From Blastochloris viridis (GTDB taxonomy: Bacteria; Pseudomonadota; Alphaproteobacteria; UBA2136; UBA6156), in assembly GCA_005768725.1 (NCBI GenBank), contig VAFM01000001.1, forward strand, positions 248,001 to 312,000: 64,000 bases of DNA. The letters run 5' to 3'. The translations under genes and the position numbers were made by a program. Positions within the stretch are counted from its first letter, which is position 1. Each line of letters opens with the position of its first letter. Shown here piece after piece: positions 49,443-57,234 of the stretch. The notes beneath the pieces were generated by a model. That model was not told the DNA's origin. It did not search any database and saw only the letters and a program-made list of their open reading frames with translations.

Positions 49443-50225
49443 CTACATGGCAGCCATGCGACTGAAAAGGCGGCGTGTGTTGTCGGCGGTGATTTTCGCC
49501 GCTTCTTCTGTGCTGACCTGCCACACCTTAGCCAGAGTCTCGCAGGTGTGCGGCAGCAGGTGCGGCGCGTTGCGCTTGCCACGGAAGGGGTCGGGCGCCA
49601 GGTACGGGGCGTCGGTTTCGATCAGGACCTTATCGCGCGGGAGAGATGCGGCGATATCGCGGAGCTCTTGCGATTTTTTAAAGGTAAGAATACCGCTGAA
49701 GGAGATGTAACCGCCCATAGCAACCCCCTGCTCGGCCAGCCAAGGCGTGCCGGTGAAGCAGTGAAGGACGAATTGGGCGCCGGGATGGTCTTTGAGGATA
49801 GCGACCGTGTCTTCTTCGGCATCCCGCGTATGGATGACGGCGGGAAGACCGGTTTTGACACAGGCTTCCAAGTGCGTATGGAAACTGGTGTGCTGCTGTG
49901 ATTTGGGCGAGTTTTCGTAGAAGTAATCCAGCCCGGTTTCGCCAAGGGCCACTACCTTCTGGTTCTCGGCGACGGCGAGGAGTTCATCCAGATGAATAAG
50001 CTCTTCCTCGGCGACATCCTGCGGGTGGATGCCGGCGGCCATAAAGACTTCCGGATGAGCTTTACAGACCTCTAGGGACGGCAGCCATTCGGCACGGCGA
50101 CAGGCGATGTTGACCATCTGCTCCACCCCTGCGGCAGTAGCGGTGCTGATGAGTTGCGGTGTGGTAATGGGCGGCTCTTCCTGCTGGAAGCGGCTGTGCA
50201 TCAGGTGGGTATGGCTGTCGATCAT
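49443..50225 (-). CDS. tatD: TatD-family metal-dependent deoxyribonuclease
   Basis: 260-residue metal-dependent hydrolase, family length. All ligands are present: IDSHTHLM at the N-terminus, ALGETGLDYFYE, AVIHTRDAEEDT, LHCFTGTPWLAEQ and IETDAPYLAPDPFRGKRN, ending in ITADNTRRLFS. Family members degrade DNA from 3' ends and take part in quality control. It lies two bases after holB and 12 bases before a degenerate paralogue, in the alphaproteobacterial tmk-holB-tatD order (metG is not in between here). Confidence 0.94.
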   Translation of the reverse strand: MIDSHTHLMHSRFQQEEPPITTPQLISTATAAGVEQMVNIACRRAEWLPSLEVCKAHPEVFMAAGIHPQDVAEEELIHLDELLAVAENQKVVALGETGLDYFYENSPKSQQHTSFHTHLEACVKTGLPAVIHTRDAEEDTVAILKDHPGAQFVLHCFTGTPWLAEQGVAMGGYISFSGILTFKKSQELRDIAASLPRDKVLIETDAPYLAPDPFRGKRNAPHLLPHTCETLAKVWQVSTEEAAKITADNTRRLFSRMAAM

Positions 50226-50227
50226 GG

Positions 50228-51118
50228 TTATTTAATGTTTTCGTAAATGGTTTGTGCCGTCTCGTTCACTAACGCGGCGGTGAGGTTTTTATCGGCGGCG
50301 TCGCGCTGGAGGGCCGCGAGTTTGAAGTAGGCCTCGGCGTGGGGCAAGCTGGCCTGGTTTTGCGAGAGGTGCTGCATGAGAATGGAAATGTAACCGGGTG
50401 TGGTGAGGCTGGGCTTTTGACCTGATTGCAGGGCGAGAAGAGCTTCGGCCCGCGCCTTGGCAGCGTTACCGATAACGGAGCCCGGGCAACCGTTGGCGAC
50501 GGTTGCGAGGGAGACATCCGCCCCCTGCTCTTTCAGGACGTCGCGGGTTTCATCGGTAGAAAGCGGCAGCAGCGGCATGAGGCGGCAGCGGCTGCGGATG
50601 GTGGGCAGTGTAGCCGAAAGCTGGTGCGCGATGAGGATGAAGAAGATGCCCGGGCGCGGTTCTTCCAAGGTTTTAAGAAGAGTGTTGGCGGCTTCGGTGG
50701 TGAGGTCTTCCAGACTATCGACGATGACCGTGCGGGCGGTGTCGGCGGTGCGGAGGAGGTTTTCCAACAGGTTTTGCACCTGCTTGATACCGATGGATTT
50801 TTTGCCGTCATCGGGCTGTAAAATATAGTAATCCGGGCAGCTTTCGGCTTGGATCTGTGCGTAAACGGGGCTGGATTGGTCGAACGCGAGCGGGCCTTGG
50901 TCGGGCGTGGTTTCGACCGGGGCGCCGAACATATCGACTTCGGTACTGCCTGCCTGGGCGGGGCCGCAGATAAGGCGGAGGGCCAGATTTTCGGCCAGCA
51001 CGCGCTTGCCGATGCCCTGCGGGCCGTGCAGCAGAATGGCGTGGGGGAAACGACCGGACTCCAGCAATTTGGCAAGCTGGGCTTGGGTACTGTGGTGGCC
51101 GATGAGAGACGTAAACAT
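50228..51118 (-). CDS. holB: DNA polymerase III delta-prime subunit
   Basis: Clamp-loader subunit. 296 residues. An AAA+ fold with the P-loop LHGPQGIGKRVLAEN (~29-43), IKQVQNLLENLLR, VIVDSLEDLTTEAANTLLKT (Walker B region) and LEEPRPGIFFILIAH. The usual Zn-finger Cys cluster is not obvious; only one Cys is near the expected spot. It is between tmk and tatD. A 13-bp hairpin includes its start codon. The reading upstream of that ATG is open in another frame only. Confidence 0.92.
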   Translation of the reverse strand: MFTSLIGHHSTQAQLAKLLESGRFPHAILLHGPQGIGKRVLAENLALRLICGPAQAGSTEVDMFGAPVETTPDQGPLAFDQSSPVYAQIQAESCPDYYILQPDDGKKSIGIKQVQNLLENLLRTADTARTVIVDSLEDLTTEAANTLLKTLEEPRPGIFFILIAHQLSATLPTIRSRCRLMPLLPLSTDETRDVLKEQGADVSLATVANGCPGSVIGNAAKARAEALLALQSGQKPSLTTPGYISILMQHLSQNQASLPHAEAYFKLAALQRDAADKNLTAALVNETAQTIYENIK

Positions 51119-51145
51119 GGCGCCATCTTAACAGATGGCGCCATG
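51116..51145 (-). promoter_or_regulatory. 13-bp hairpin enclosing the holB start codon
   Basis: catggcgccatct (51116-51128) and agatggcgccatg (51133-51145) are perfect inverted repeats with a taac loop. The holB start codon is the outer base triplet of one arm, so folding the mRNA would hide it. It could couple holB translation to upstream ribosomes, or act as a terminator despite the weak T-tract. Confidence 0.6.
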
Positions 51146-51164
51146 GAGTGCGAGACGTTATGCG

Positions 51165-51809
51165 CTAAGCGGCGAGTGCGAAATGCGAGCTAATTGCGCG
51201 CTGGATATCGGTTGTGACTTTTTCCAGCGGGCGATTGGCATTGATGACGACCGTACCGCGATTGGCATAGAGTTTGGCGTAGTGCAGATAGCCTTTCCTT
51301 ACTTTGCGATGAAACCGGATGCTCTTTTCATCAAAGAGATTCAGTTTTTCTCCGCTGCGTTGCTTGCGGTTGAGACCGATTTCGGGAGGCACATCCAGCA
51401 CCAAAGTGAGGTCGGGCCAAGCGTTACCGATGAGCTTTTCCGTATAGTACCGGACGAAGTATTCCCATTCGGTGTCTTCCTTGTTCACGTAGCCTTGGTA
51501 GACCGGTGAACCGAATTGGAAGCGGTCGGATATGAGCCACTCCCCTGCCTTGCGGGCAGCCGCGATATGCTCGTGCGCCAACGCCATTTTAGCTACGCCG
51601 AAGAGTGTCATGTGCTCGACGGGGGTGATGTTGGCAAACGTATCTTCCATAATGAGCTTGCGCATCTGCCAGCCGAGGTCGGTGCCGCCGGGGTCTACCG
51701 TTTGATGGCAGGCGATGCCGGTGACCTCGGTCAGCCAGGGTGTGAGAAGACGGGCTTGGGTCGATTTCCCTGCACCCTCGCCGCCTTCCAGGACGATGAA
51801 ACCAGTCAT
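51165..51809 (-). CDS. tmk: Thymidylate kinase, first copy
   Basis: Phosphorylates dTMP to dTDP. 214 residues. P-loop LEGGEGAGKSTQARLL, then the dTMP-binding VDPGGTDLGWQ (usually REPGGT), ISDRFQFGSPVYQGYV with the conserved Asp-Arg, and LVLDVPPEIGLNRKQRSGEK with a lid arginine. It is separated from the second tmk by a terminator-like hairpin. It lies directly upstream of holB, the usual place of alphaproteobacterial tmk. The Arg-to-Val change in the DPGGT motif sets it apart from the second copy. Confidence 0.9.
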   Translation of the reverse strand: MTGFIVLEGGEGAGKSTQARLLTPWLTEVTGIACHQTVDPGGTDLGWQMRKLIMEDTFANITPVEHMTLFGVAKMALAHEHIAAARKAGEWLISDRFQFGSPVYQGYVNKEDTEWEYFVRYYTEKLIGNAWPDLTLVLDVPPEIGLNRKQRSGEKLNLFDEKSIRFHRKVRKGYLHYAKLYANRGTVVINANRPLEKVTTDIQRAISSHFALAA

Positions 51810-51879
51810 AGGGTGTTCCTTCTCGTAAGAGAGATGTGATGGATATGTATACGTCTGGTAGAGATGGATAGCAAGCGAA

Positions 51880-51897
51880 AGGGGGCCTAAGCCCCCT
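51880..51897 (-). terminator. Hairpin between the two tmk genes
   Basis: 7-bp GC stem agggggc / gccccct with a ctaa loop; leftward tail ttt. It suggests some termination after the upstream tmk and separate expression of the other. Confidence 0.55.
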
Positions 51898-51914
51898 GCC
51901 CTTGTTCTCTGCCC

Positions 51915-52562
51915 CTAAATGGAGGGTTGGAGGTTGGTGCCGAAGCGGCTGTTGATGACACCGAGAATCTCACGGTGCACTTCGGCGGGGGTTTGGGCCG
52001 CGTTGATGAGCGTGTGGGTTTCGGGGTGTTTGGCCACTTGCTCCAGGTATCCGGCGCGGTTTTTGGTGTGGAAGTCGGTGCCCACGCTTTCCATGCGGCT
52101 TTCGGTCAGGCCCTGCTCAAACAGCGGGTCTTTGCGGCCAAGGCCCACTTCGACTGGTACATCCAGCACCAGCATGAGGTCCGGGCGGGTGTCTTCCACT
52201 GCGAAGTCGGTCAGCTTCTCGATCAGCGGGATATCCAGCCCGCGGCCATAGCCTTGGAAGACCAGTGTGGAGAGATAGGTGCGGTCGGACAGCACGAACT
52301 TGCCTTCGGCCATAGCGGGACGCACCAGCGTGCGAATGGTGTGACGGCGGTCGGCGCTAAAGAGCAGGACTTCGGTGACGCCGTCCAGCTTGTCCGCATG
52401 GCCGGTGAGGAGAATTTCGCGCAGTTGCTTGCCGACGTCTGTCGCGCCGGGTTCGCGCACCAGAATGTACTCTTTCTCGGCGTGGGCGAAGCTGTCGGCC
52501 AGCGCCTTCATTTGCGTGGTTTTACCGGCGCCGTCGGGGCCTTCCAAAGCGATATAGGGCAT
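51915..52562 (-). CDS. tmk: Thymidylate kinase, second copy
   Basis: 215 residues. P-loop LEGPDGAGKTTQMKAL, dTMP-binding VREPGATDVGKQL (here the Arg is kept but the second Gly is Ala), LSDRTYLSTLVFQGYGRG and LVLDVPVEVGLGRKDP. It lies downstream of the Nudix gene and upstream of tmk copy 1 on the same strand. The two copies differ widely, so the duplication is old or one was acquired. Either could be the true Tmk; the other may act on a related nucleotide. Confidence 0.88.
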   Translation of the reverse strand: MPYIALEGPDGAGKTTQMKALADSFAHAEKEYILVREPGATDVGKQLREILLTGHADKLDGVTEVLLFSADRRHTIRTLVRPAMAEGKFVLSDRTYLSTLVFQGYGRGLDIPLIEKLTDFAVEDTRPDLMLVLDVPVEVGLGRKDPLFEQGLTESRMESVGTDFHTKNRAGYLEQVAKHPETHTLINAAQTPAEVHREILGVINSRFGTNLQPSI

Positions 52563-52567
52563 GGGGG

Positions 52568-53044
52568 TTATACCTTTTGTTCCGTGGGTGTGGTACCCAG
52601 GCGGGGTTGGAATTTGCCTGAAAGGCAGCGATGCGGTGGATGGGAACCTAGGACTTCAGCCAGCTCCGGGAAGATGTTCTCGGGAAGCTTGGTCTTTGAA
52701 AACCATTGCACGCCGCCGCATTTTGCAGGCTCGGCATTGGAGGGTGTGCCCTGCCATTTTGTTATTTTGAAATAGAAGTTCATGCCATCAAGGCCATCGG
52801 TGCGGCGAATGTGATGCAACGCGATGAAATGCATATCCTGCTCTTCCATTGTCACATCCAGTTCTTCCTTCGCCTCTCGCTGAGCGACTTTCAGTACATG
52901 CTCGTTCGGCTCGAAGTGGCCGCTGGGAATGCTCCAGTATCCATCGGCATAGCCCGTATTCTGGCGCAATTGCAGAAGCACTTCGCCCTGCGGATTCTCG
53001 AATACCAAGAAGACCGCAGGGACGACTTTGTGACGTTCTGCCAT
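52568..53044 (-). CDS. Nudix hydrolase
   Basis: 158 residues. The Nudix box is GHFEPNEHVLKVAQREAKEE followed by LDV, with the catalytic R-E-x-x-E-E core; the last position has Asp instead of the usual Gly (EELD). VVPAVFLVFENPQGEVLLQLR is the typical first strand pair. Substrates are nucleoside diphosphates linked to another moiety; the identity is unclear. It sits between dacC (7 bases upstream) and tmk copy 2 (5 bases downstream), so it is co-transcribed with a nucleotide kinase, which suggests nucleotide housecleaning. Confidence 0.88.
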   Translation of the reverse strand: MAERHKVVPAVFLVFENPQGEVLLQLRQNTGYADGYWSIPSGHFEPNEHVLKVAQREAKEELDVTMEEQDMHFIALHHIRRTDGLDGMNFYFKITKWQGTPSNAEPAKCGGVQWFSKTKLPENIFPELAEVLGSHPPHRCLSGKFQPRLGTTPTEQKV

Positions 53045-53051
53045 ACCGACC

Positions 53052-54218
53052 TTAGAAGCCGAATTTGCTACCGAGGGTCTGGAAGAAGCGACCGGCGAAG
53101 CCTGCTTCGGCTACTGGTTGCTGGACAACCAGTGCGCTGGTGATCTGCTGGCCGTTACCCAAGGTGACGGTGATCTGGCCTACCGGCTTGTCGGCGGCGA
53201 TCGGGGCCACCAGCGGCTTGTCGTAAGTGACGGTGGCCTTGGCTTCGCCCGGGTTAGAGCGGTTGAGGTAAGCCTTGACGCTTTCCGGAACGGTCAGGTT
53301 CACCTTGCTCACGTTACCGTGCCAGACCGGAACGTCGGTGACGATGGCATCGCCGGCGCGGAAGATCTCTTTGGTGGCGTGGCTGGCAAACAGGGTACGG
53401 TAGGCTTGCAGGCTGGTGCCTTCGCGCTCGCTAAACCCGCTGGTACCCATCACGACAACAACCAGACGCTCGCCGTTCTGAACGGCGGTAGAGGCCAGGT
53501 GGTAGCCAGATTCTTCGGTGTGGCCTGTTTTACCGGCGTCGATGCCGACATCGGCGTGCAGCAGGCCGTTACGGTTCTGCTGGGTGATGTTGTTCCAGAC
53601 GAAGGATTCTTCGGCCAGATACTTCTTGTACTCCGGGAAGTCGCGGAAGATGGCGGTGAGCAGCATGGCGACATCGTGCGCGGTGGTACGTTGTTGCGGG
53701 TCGGGCATACCGTTGCTGTTGCGGAAGGTGGTGTGGGTCATGCCCAGATCCTTGGCCTTCTTGTTCATCATCTCGGCGAAGCCTTCTTCGGTGCCGCCCA
53801 GTTGCTCGGCGATGGCGACGCAGGCGTCGTTACCGCTGACAATGGCGATACCCTTGATCAGCATTTCCACTGACACGGGTTTGCCGACCTCGATGAACAT
53901 CTTGCTGCCTTGGGTGCGCCAGGCTTTTTCCGACACATTCACCGGGGTTTGCAGCGTAATGCGGCCTTCCTTCAGAGCTTCGAAGGTGAGGTAGAGGGTC
54001 ATCAGCTTGGTGAGGCTGGCCGGACCTGCCAGCATGTCGCCGTTGTCGTTGATAAGTATCGTGCCGGTATCCGGGTGGTAAACGTAAATGGCTTTGGTGT
54101 ACTGCGAGACGGGCGCGGTTGCCGATGTTTCGGCTGCGGCCGGCGCTGTTGCGGTTTGGGCCAGTACGCTCGTGGAGACGGTGGCGGCGAGAACAAGAGA
54201 GAGAATGACGCGTTTCAT
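53052..54218 (-). CDS. dacC: D-alanyl-D-alanine carboxypeptidase (PBP5/6 type)
   Basis: Periplasmic serine carboxypeptidase that trims pentapeptides. 388 residues. Signal peptide MKRVILSLVLAATVSTSVLA then QTA; a longer upstream frame is not used. The active-site motifs are S-L-T-K in GPASLTKLMTLYL, SGNDACVAIAEQLGG and KTG in DAGKTGHTEESGYHL. The C-terminal PBP5_C beta domain (~290-370) is followed by a short amphipathic tail (VAEAGFAGRFFQTLGSKFGF) that can anchor it to the inner membrane. It follows rlpA on the same strand. Confidence 0.94.
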   Translation of the reverse strand: MKRVILSLVLAATVSTSVLAQTATAPAAAETSATAPVSQYTKAIYVYHPDTGTILINDNGDMLAGPASLTKLMTLYLTFEALKEGRITLQTPVNVSEKAWRTQGSKMFIEVGKPVSVEMLIKGIAIVSGNDACVAIAEQLGGTEEGFAEMMNKKAKDLGMTHTTFRNSNGMPDPQQRTTAHDVAMLLTAIFRDFPEYKKYLAEESFVWNNITQQNRNGLLHADVGIDAGKTGHTEESGYHLASTAVQNGERLVVVVMGTSGFSEREGTSLQAYRTLFASHATKEIFRAGDAIVTDVPVWHGNVSKVNLTVPESVKAYLNRSNPGEAKATVTYDKPLVAPIAADKPVGQITVTLGNGQQITSALVVQQPVAEAGFAGRFFQTLGSKFGF

Positions 54219-54259
54219 GGCCGGTAGGTTAGGACGAAGTTGAGTGCTGTTCAAGACAA

Positions 54260-54278
54260 TGGCCTCCTGCGGAGGCCA
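54260..54278 (-). terminator. Hairpin between rlpA and dacC
   Basis: Perfect 8-bp stem tggcctcc / ggaggcca with a tgc loop in the rlpA-dacC gap. The T-tract is weak (attgtctt), so partial termination or mRNA processing is more likely than full stop. Confidence 0.45.
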
Positions 54279-54300
54279 AGGTTTAGGCAGTGAGGTGTTA

Positions 54301-55266
54301 TTAGTCGTCGACCTTGAGCTGGGCTTCGGTGAAGCCTGCGCTGATCGCTTTTTGCAGAGCGGCATCGGCATCCGCCACGCTATGGAACGGCCCGGCGCGG
54401 ACACGCAGCAGTTGCTTGCCGCCGGCTTCGAACTGGCTGAGGGCCGCGGTGTCGAAGGTTTCGGCGAGCTTCTTCATTTGCTCGGTGGCGTTGGCTTCGG
54501 AGCTATACGCACCGATCTGCACGTAGACGAAGGTCTTCTTCAGCGGCTTGGTATCGGTAAAGACGCGGTCTTCGTATTCCGGCGGCTTGGGCAGAGAGAC
54601 AGCCGGTTTGGGCGGCTGGACACTGCGGTGCTGGTCTCCCTTGGGCAAAGGTGCCAGCGATTCTTCTTCGGCACCGCCGCCGACACCCACACTAGCGAGG
54701 CGCTCGGCACGGATGTCATTCTTCTTCATGTCTTCGGCCGCATTAAAGTAACCGCCCTTGTAACCGCCACGCTGGTGGTGGGGGCCGCCGATCGCTTCTA
54801 CCAATACCGGGGCGGTACCGAAGCGCACCATATCTAGCGACTGGGCGGCGGCGTAGGAAAGGTCGATGATACGGCCACGCACGAACGGGCCGCGGTCGTT
54901 CACCTTCACGACCACGCTCTTGCCGTTCTCGAGGTTCGTGACGCGGGCAATAGTGGGCAGCGGCAGCGATTTGTGGGCAGCGGTGAAGGCATACATGTTG
55001 TAGCACTCGCCGTTGGCCGACACTTTGCCGTGGAAGTCCTGTCCGTACCAACTGGCGATCCCTTTCTCGGAGTAGCCGAGACTTTCGTTCATCGGCACAT
55101 AGCGCACGCCATCGACAATATACGGGTTGCCGACCTTGAGGTAGCCTTCGGCCGCGCACTCGGCTGAGTCGGCTTTTTTCAGCAGATGGTTGCCGACGTA
55201 GACCTGGGCACAGCCCGACAACAGGACGGGAACAAGAGCAGCGAGAGAGAGGCGGAGGTAAGACAT
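54301..55266 (-). CDS. rlpA: Septal-ring lytic transglycosylase RlpA
   Basis: Outer-membrane lipoprotein that cleaves denuded glycan at the septum. 321 residues. The lipobox is LLSGCA (Cys19). The RlpA double-psi barrel (~67-165) has ASWYGQDFHGKVSANGE, AFTAAHKSLPLPTIARVTN, and VKVNDRGPFVRGRIIDLS. A C-terminal SPOR domain (~247-321) starting FVYVQIGAYSSE targets it to denuded peptidoglycan at the division site. It heads the block that continues with dacC and is 28 bases downstream of mltB. Confidence 0.94.
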   Translation of the reverse strand: MSYLRLSLAALVPVLLSGCAQVYVGNHLLKKADSAECAAEGYLKVGNPYIVDGVRYVPMNESLGYSEKGIASWYGQDFHGKVSANGECYNMYAFTAAHKSLPLPTIARVTNLENGKSVVVKVNDRGPFVRGRIIDLSYAAAQSLDMVRFGTAPVLVEAIGGPHHQRGGYKGGYFNAAEDMKKNDIRAERLASVGVGGGAEEESLAPLPKGDQHRSVQPPKPAVSLPKPPEYEDRVFTDTKPLKKTFVYVQIGAYSSEANATEQMKKLAETFDTAALSQFEAGGKQLLRVRAGPFHSVADADAALQKAISAGFTEAQLKVDD

Positions 55267-55294
55267 GGGGGATGTGTCGGTATGTTAGGCGTTG

Positions 55295-56311
55295 TTACTT
55301 TATCGCTTCGGCTTCGATGGTATCGGCCAGGGACAGTACCGACCATGCGAAGTAAGACGAGTTGTTCCAGCTCAGAATCACGCTGAAGTTGGGGCCTAGA
55401 AGGTAGGACGGGCCTTCGGCCTGCGGCTTGTAGTAACGGAGCTGCGTGTTGGCGGGAAGAGTGATGTCGGATGGCTCTTTGAAGCCGCGTGCTTTCCAGA
55501 ACGACAGCGGGTGGATGGGTGAGAGACCGCGCGAGTTCAGCTCCAGCCCTTTATCGTTAAAGCTGCTGGCCAGTTGGTAGCGCCACGGTTGGCCCTTTTG
55601 CCAGCCGCGCTTGTAAAGGTAGTTGGCGGCAGAGGCAAAAACGTCGGCCTGATTATCCCAGATGTCGGCGATGCCATCGCCGTCGCCATCCTGTGCATAG
55701 GCCAGCCAACTTGTGGGCATGAACTGGCACTGGCCCATGGCCCCTGCCCAGCTGCCCAGCAGTTTTTCGGGATCTTTGCCGGTACGCTTGGCAACCTCGA
55801 GGGCGGCAAAGGTTTCTTTGCGGAAGTAATCGGAACGGGGCGACTGCCATGCGAGGGTGGCCAGTGCAGGGATAATCGGGTGCGTGCCCTGAACTTCGCC
55901 GAAGCGGGTTTCAATTCCCCACAGGGCGACGATCACGCTGGGCGGTACGCCGGTACGCTCGTAGGCTTTGTTCAATTCTTCGCTGTGCTCTTTCAAGTTC
56001 GCGGTGCCGCGCTCGATACGCGACGCCGAGAGCATGCTGCCGGTGTATTGTGCAAAGGTGCGGACGATCTCCGGCTGGGCTTGCTCGGACTTCAATACCT
56101 GCGGAATAGGCGCGATGTTGCCGTCGAAGGCTTGATCCAGCAGTTTGGGGTCGTGGCCCTTGCGCTGGGCTTCTTTGCGCAGCTCGGCATAGAAGCGGTT
56201 AAAGCTCTCGTTGGTGGGGTTGTTGGGGTGCATGCCCGACATAGTGGAACATGAAGCTAAACACAGCGTAACGGCGGCGAGAGTGGCTTGGCGGATATTC
56301 ATAAGCTTCAT
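55295..56311 (-). CDS. mltB: Membrane-bound lytic murein transglycosylase B (MltB-like)
   Basis: Cleaves peptidoglycan with formation of anhydro-MurNAc. 338 residues from an ATG with AGGAG about 9 bases upstream. The lipobox LASC makes it a lipoprotein. SLT_2 motifs include the catalytic Glu in ALWGIETRFGEVQG, GSWAGAMGQCQFMPTSW and AQDGDGDGIADIWDNQADVF. The C-terminal (YYKPQAEGPSYLLGPNFSVIL) is the family end. It precedes rlpA on the same strand, giving a cell-wall cluster. Confidence 0.93.
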   Translation of the reverse strand: MKLMNIRQATLAAVTLCLASCSTMSGMHPNNPTNESFNRFYAELRKEAQRKGHDPKLLDQAFDGNIAPIPQVLKSEQAQPEIVRTFAQYTGSMLSASRIERGTANLKEHSEELNKAYERTGVPPSVIVALWGIETRFGEVQGTHPIIPALATLAWQSPRSDYFRKETFAALEVAKRTGKDPEKLLGSWAGAMGQCQFMPTSWLAYAQDGDGDGIADIWDNQADVFASAANYLYKRGWQKGQPWRYQLASSFNDKGLELNSRGLSPIHPLSFWKARGFKEPSDITLPANTQLRYYKPQAEGPSYLLGPNFSVILSWNNSSYFAWSVLSLADTIEAEAIK

Positions 56312-56395
56312 CGTATCAGGCTCCTGTTGGTTGGCGAGATATTGCTGTATGCACCCCTGCCCTTTTGGCATGGGGGTGGTGCAGAAAAGCGCCGG

Positions 56396-57130
56396 TTAGA
56401 AGGTGTAGCCGACGCTTATCCCGGTAAGCGTATCGGTGTTCTTGCGGTCGGAGGGAACATCGGTGGTGTATTTCACTGTGTAGCTGGCCTTGAGGTACAT
56501 GTTCTCCACCAGTTTGGACTTGAGCGCGGTCTCGCTTTCATACACGCCGTATTCGGCACCGATGGAGCCGCGGCCCATTTGCGTGAAGGTCACGTGGTCG
56601 TTCAGGCGGTAGGAATAGTTGGCCTCAGGCTTTAACAGGAAGTCGGTTTCTGTGTTTTCGTCTTCGGCTTTACTTTGACGGATACCGGCACCGAGCTGGG
56701 CGACAAGTTTCTGTTTGCCACCTTCATAGAGCTTACGGCCGTAACCGACGGTTTCGGTCGCGCGGTAATCGTAACCGGAGAAGTTGTCGACTTCGTAGTC
56801 GATCGCGCCGAAGACATATTCGATGTCGTTCAGCTTGCGGTCGGTTTGCAGGCCGAATTTGTAGTTCTCTTCGCTGCGGACTTCTTCGGACTTGGCGTAG
56901 CGGGCTTTACCTTCCAGGTTGAGTGCCCAATCGCGCCAGTCGCGACGGGCTTCGCCATCCAGCTTCAGGTTGCTGGTATTGCTGTTACCGCTGGCGGCGT
57001 TGTAACCGAATTCCAGTTTACCGTTCCAGCCGAGAAAGTTGGTGGTGTTGCTGACGTCTTCGGCATGGCTGATGGTAATGGTGGCAACCAAAACGGCGGT
57101 GGTTGCGATAGCGATGTGGATTTTCGGCAT
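56396..57130 (-). CDS. DUF481 outer-membrane beta-barrel protein
   Basis: 244 residues. A signal peptide (MPKIHIAIATTAVLVATITI, cleaved before AED) is followed by alternating hydrophobic/polar strands typical of a beta-barrel (WNGKLEFGYNAASGNSNTSN, ATETVGYGRKLYEGGKQKLV), ending in the terminal aromatic (SVGYTF) needed for BAM assembly. It matches the DUF481/YdiY family by pattern. The chosen ATG has GGGAG about 8 bases upstream. Its role is unknown; it lies between mdoH and mltB. Confidence 0.85.
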   Translation of the reverse strand: MPKIHIAIATTAVLVATITISHAEDVSNTTNFLGWNGKLEFGYNAASGNSNTSNLKLDGEARRDWRDWALNLEGKARYAKSEEVRSEENYKFGLQTDRKLNDIEYVFGAIDYEVDNFSGYDYRATETVGYGRKLYEGGKQKLVAQLGAGIRQSKAEDENTETDFLLKPEANYSYRLNDHVTFTQMGRGSIGAEYGVYESETALKSKLVENMYLKASYTVKYTTDVPSDRKNTDTLTGISVGYTF

Positions 57131-57234
57131 ATAAGGCTCCCTGACTTTAAACAACGCCATGGGATTACCACGAAGTGGCGGATTTGTTCAGTTCTGAGGT
57201 TCAATCTGCCGGTTTTTAGGGCACTCGCCCGCCG

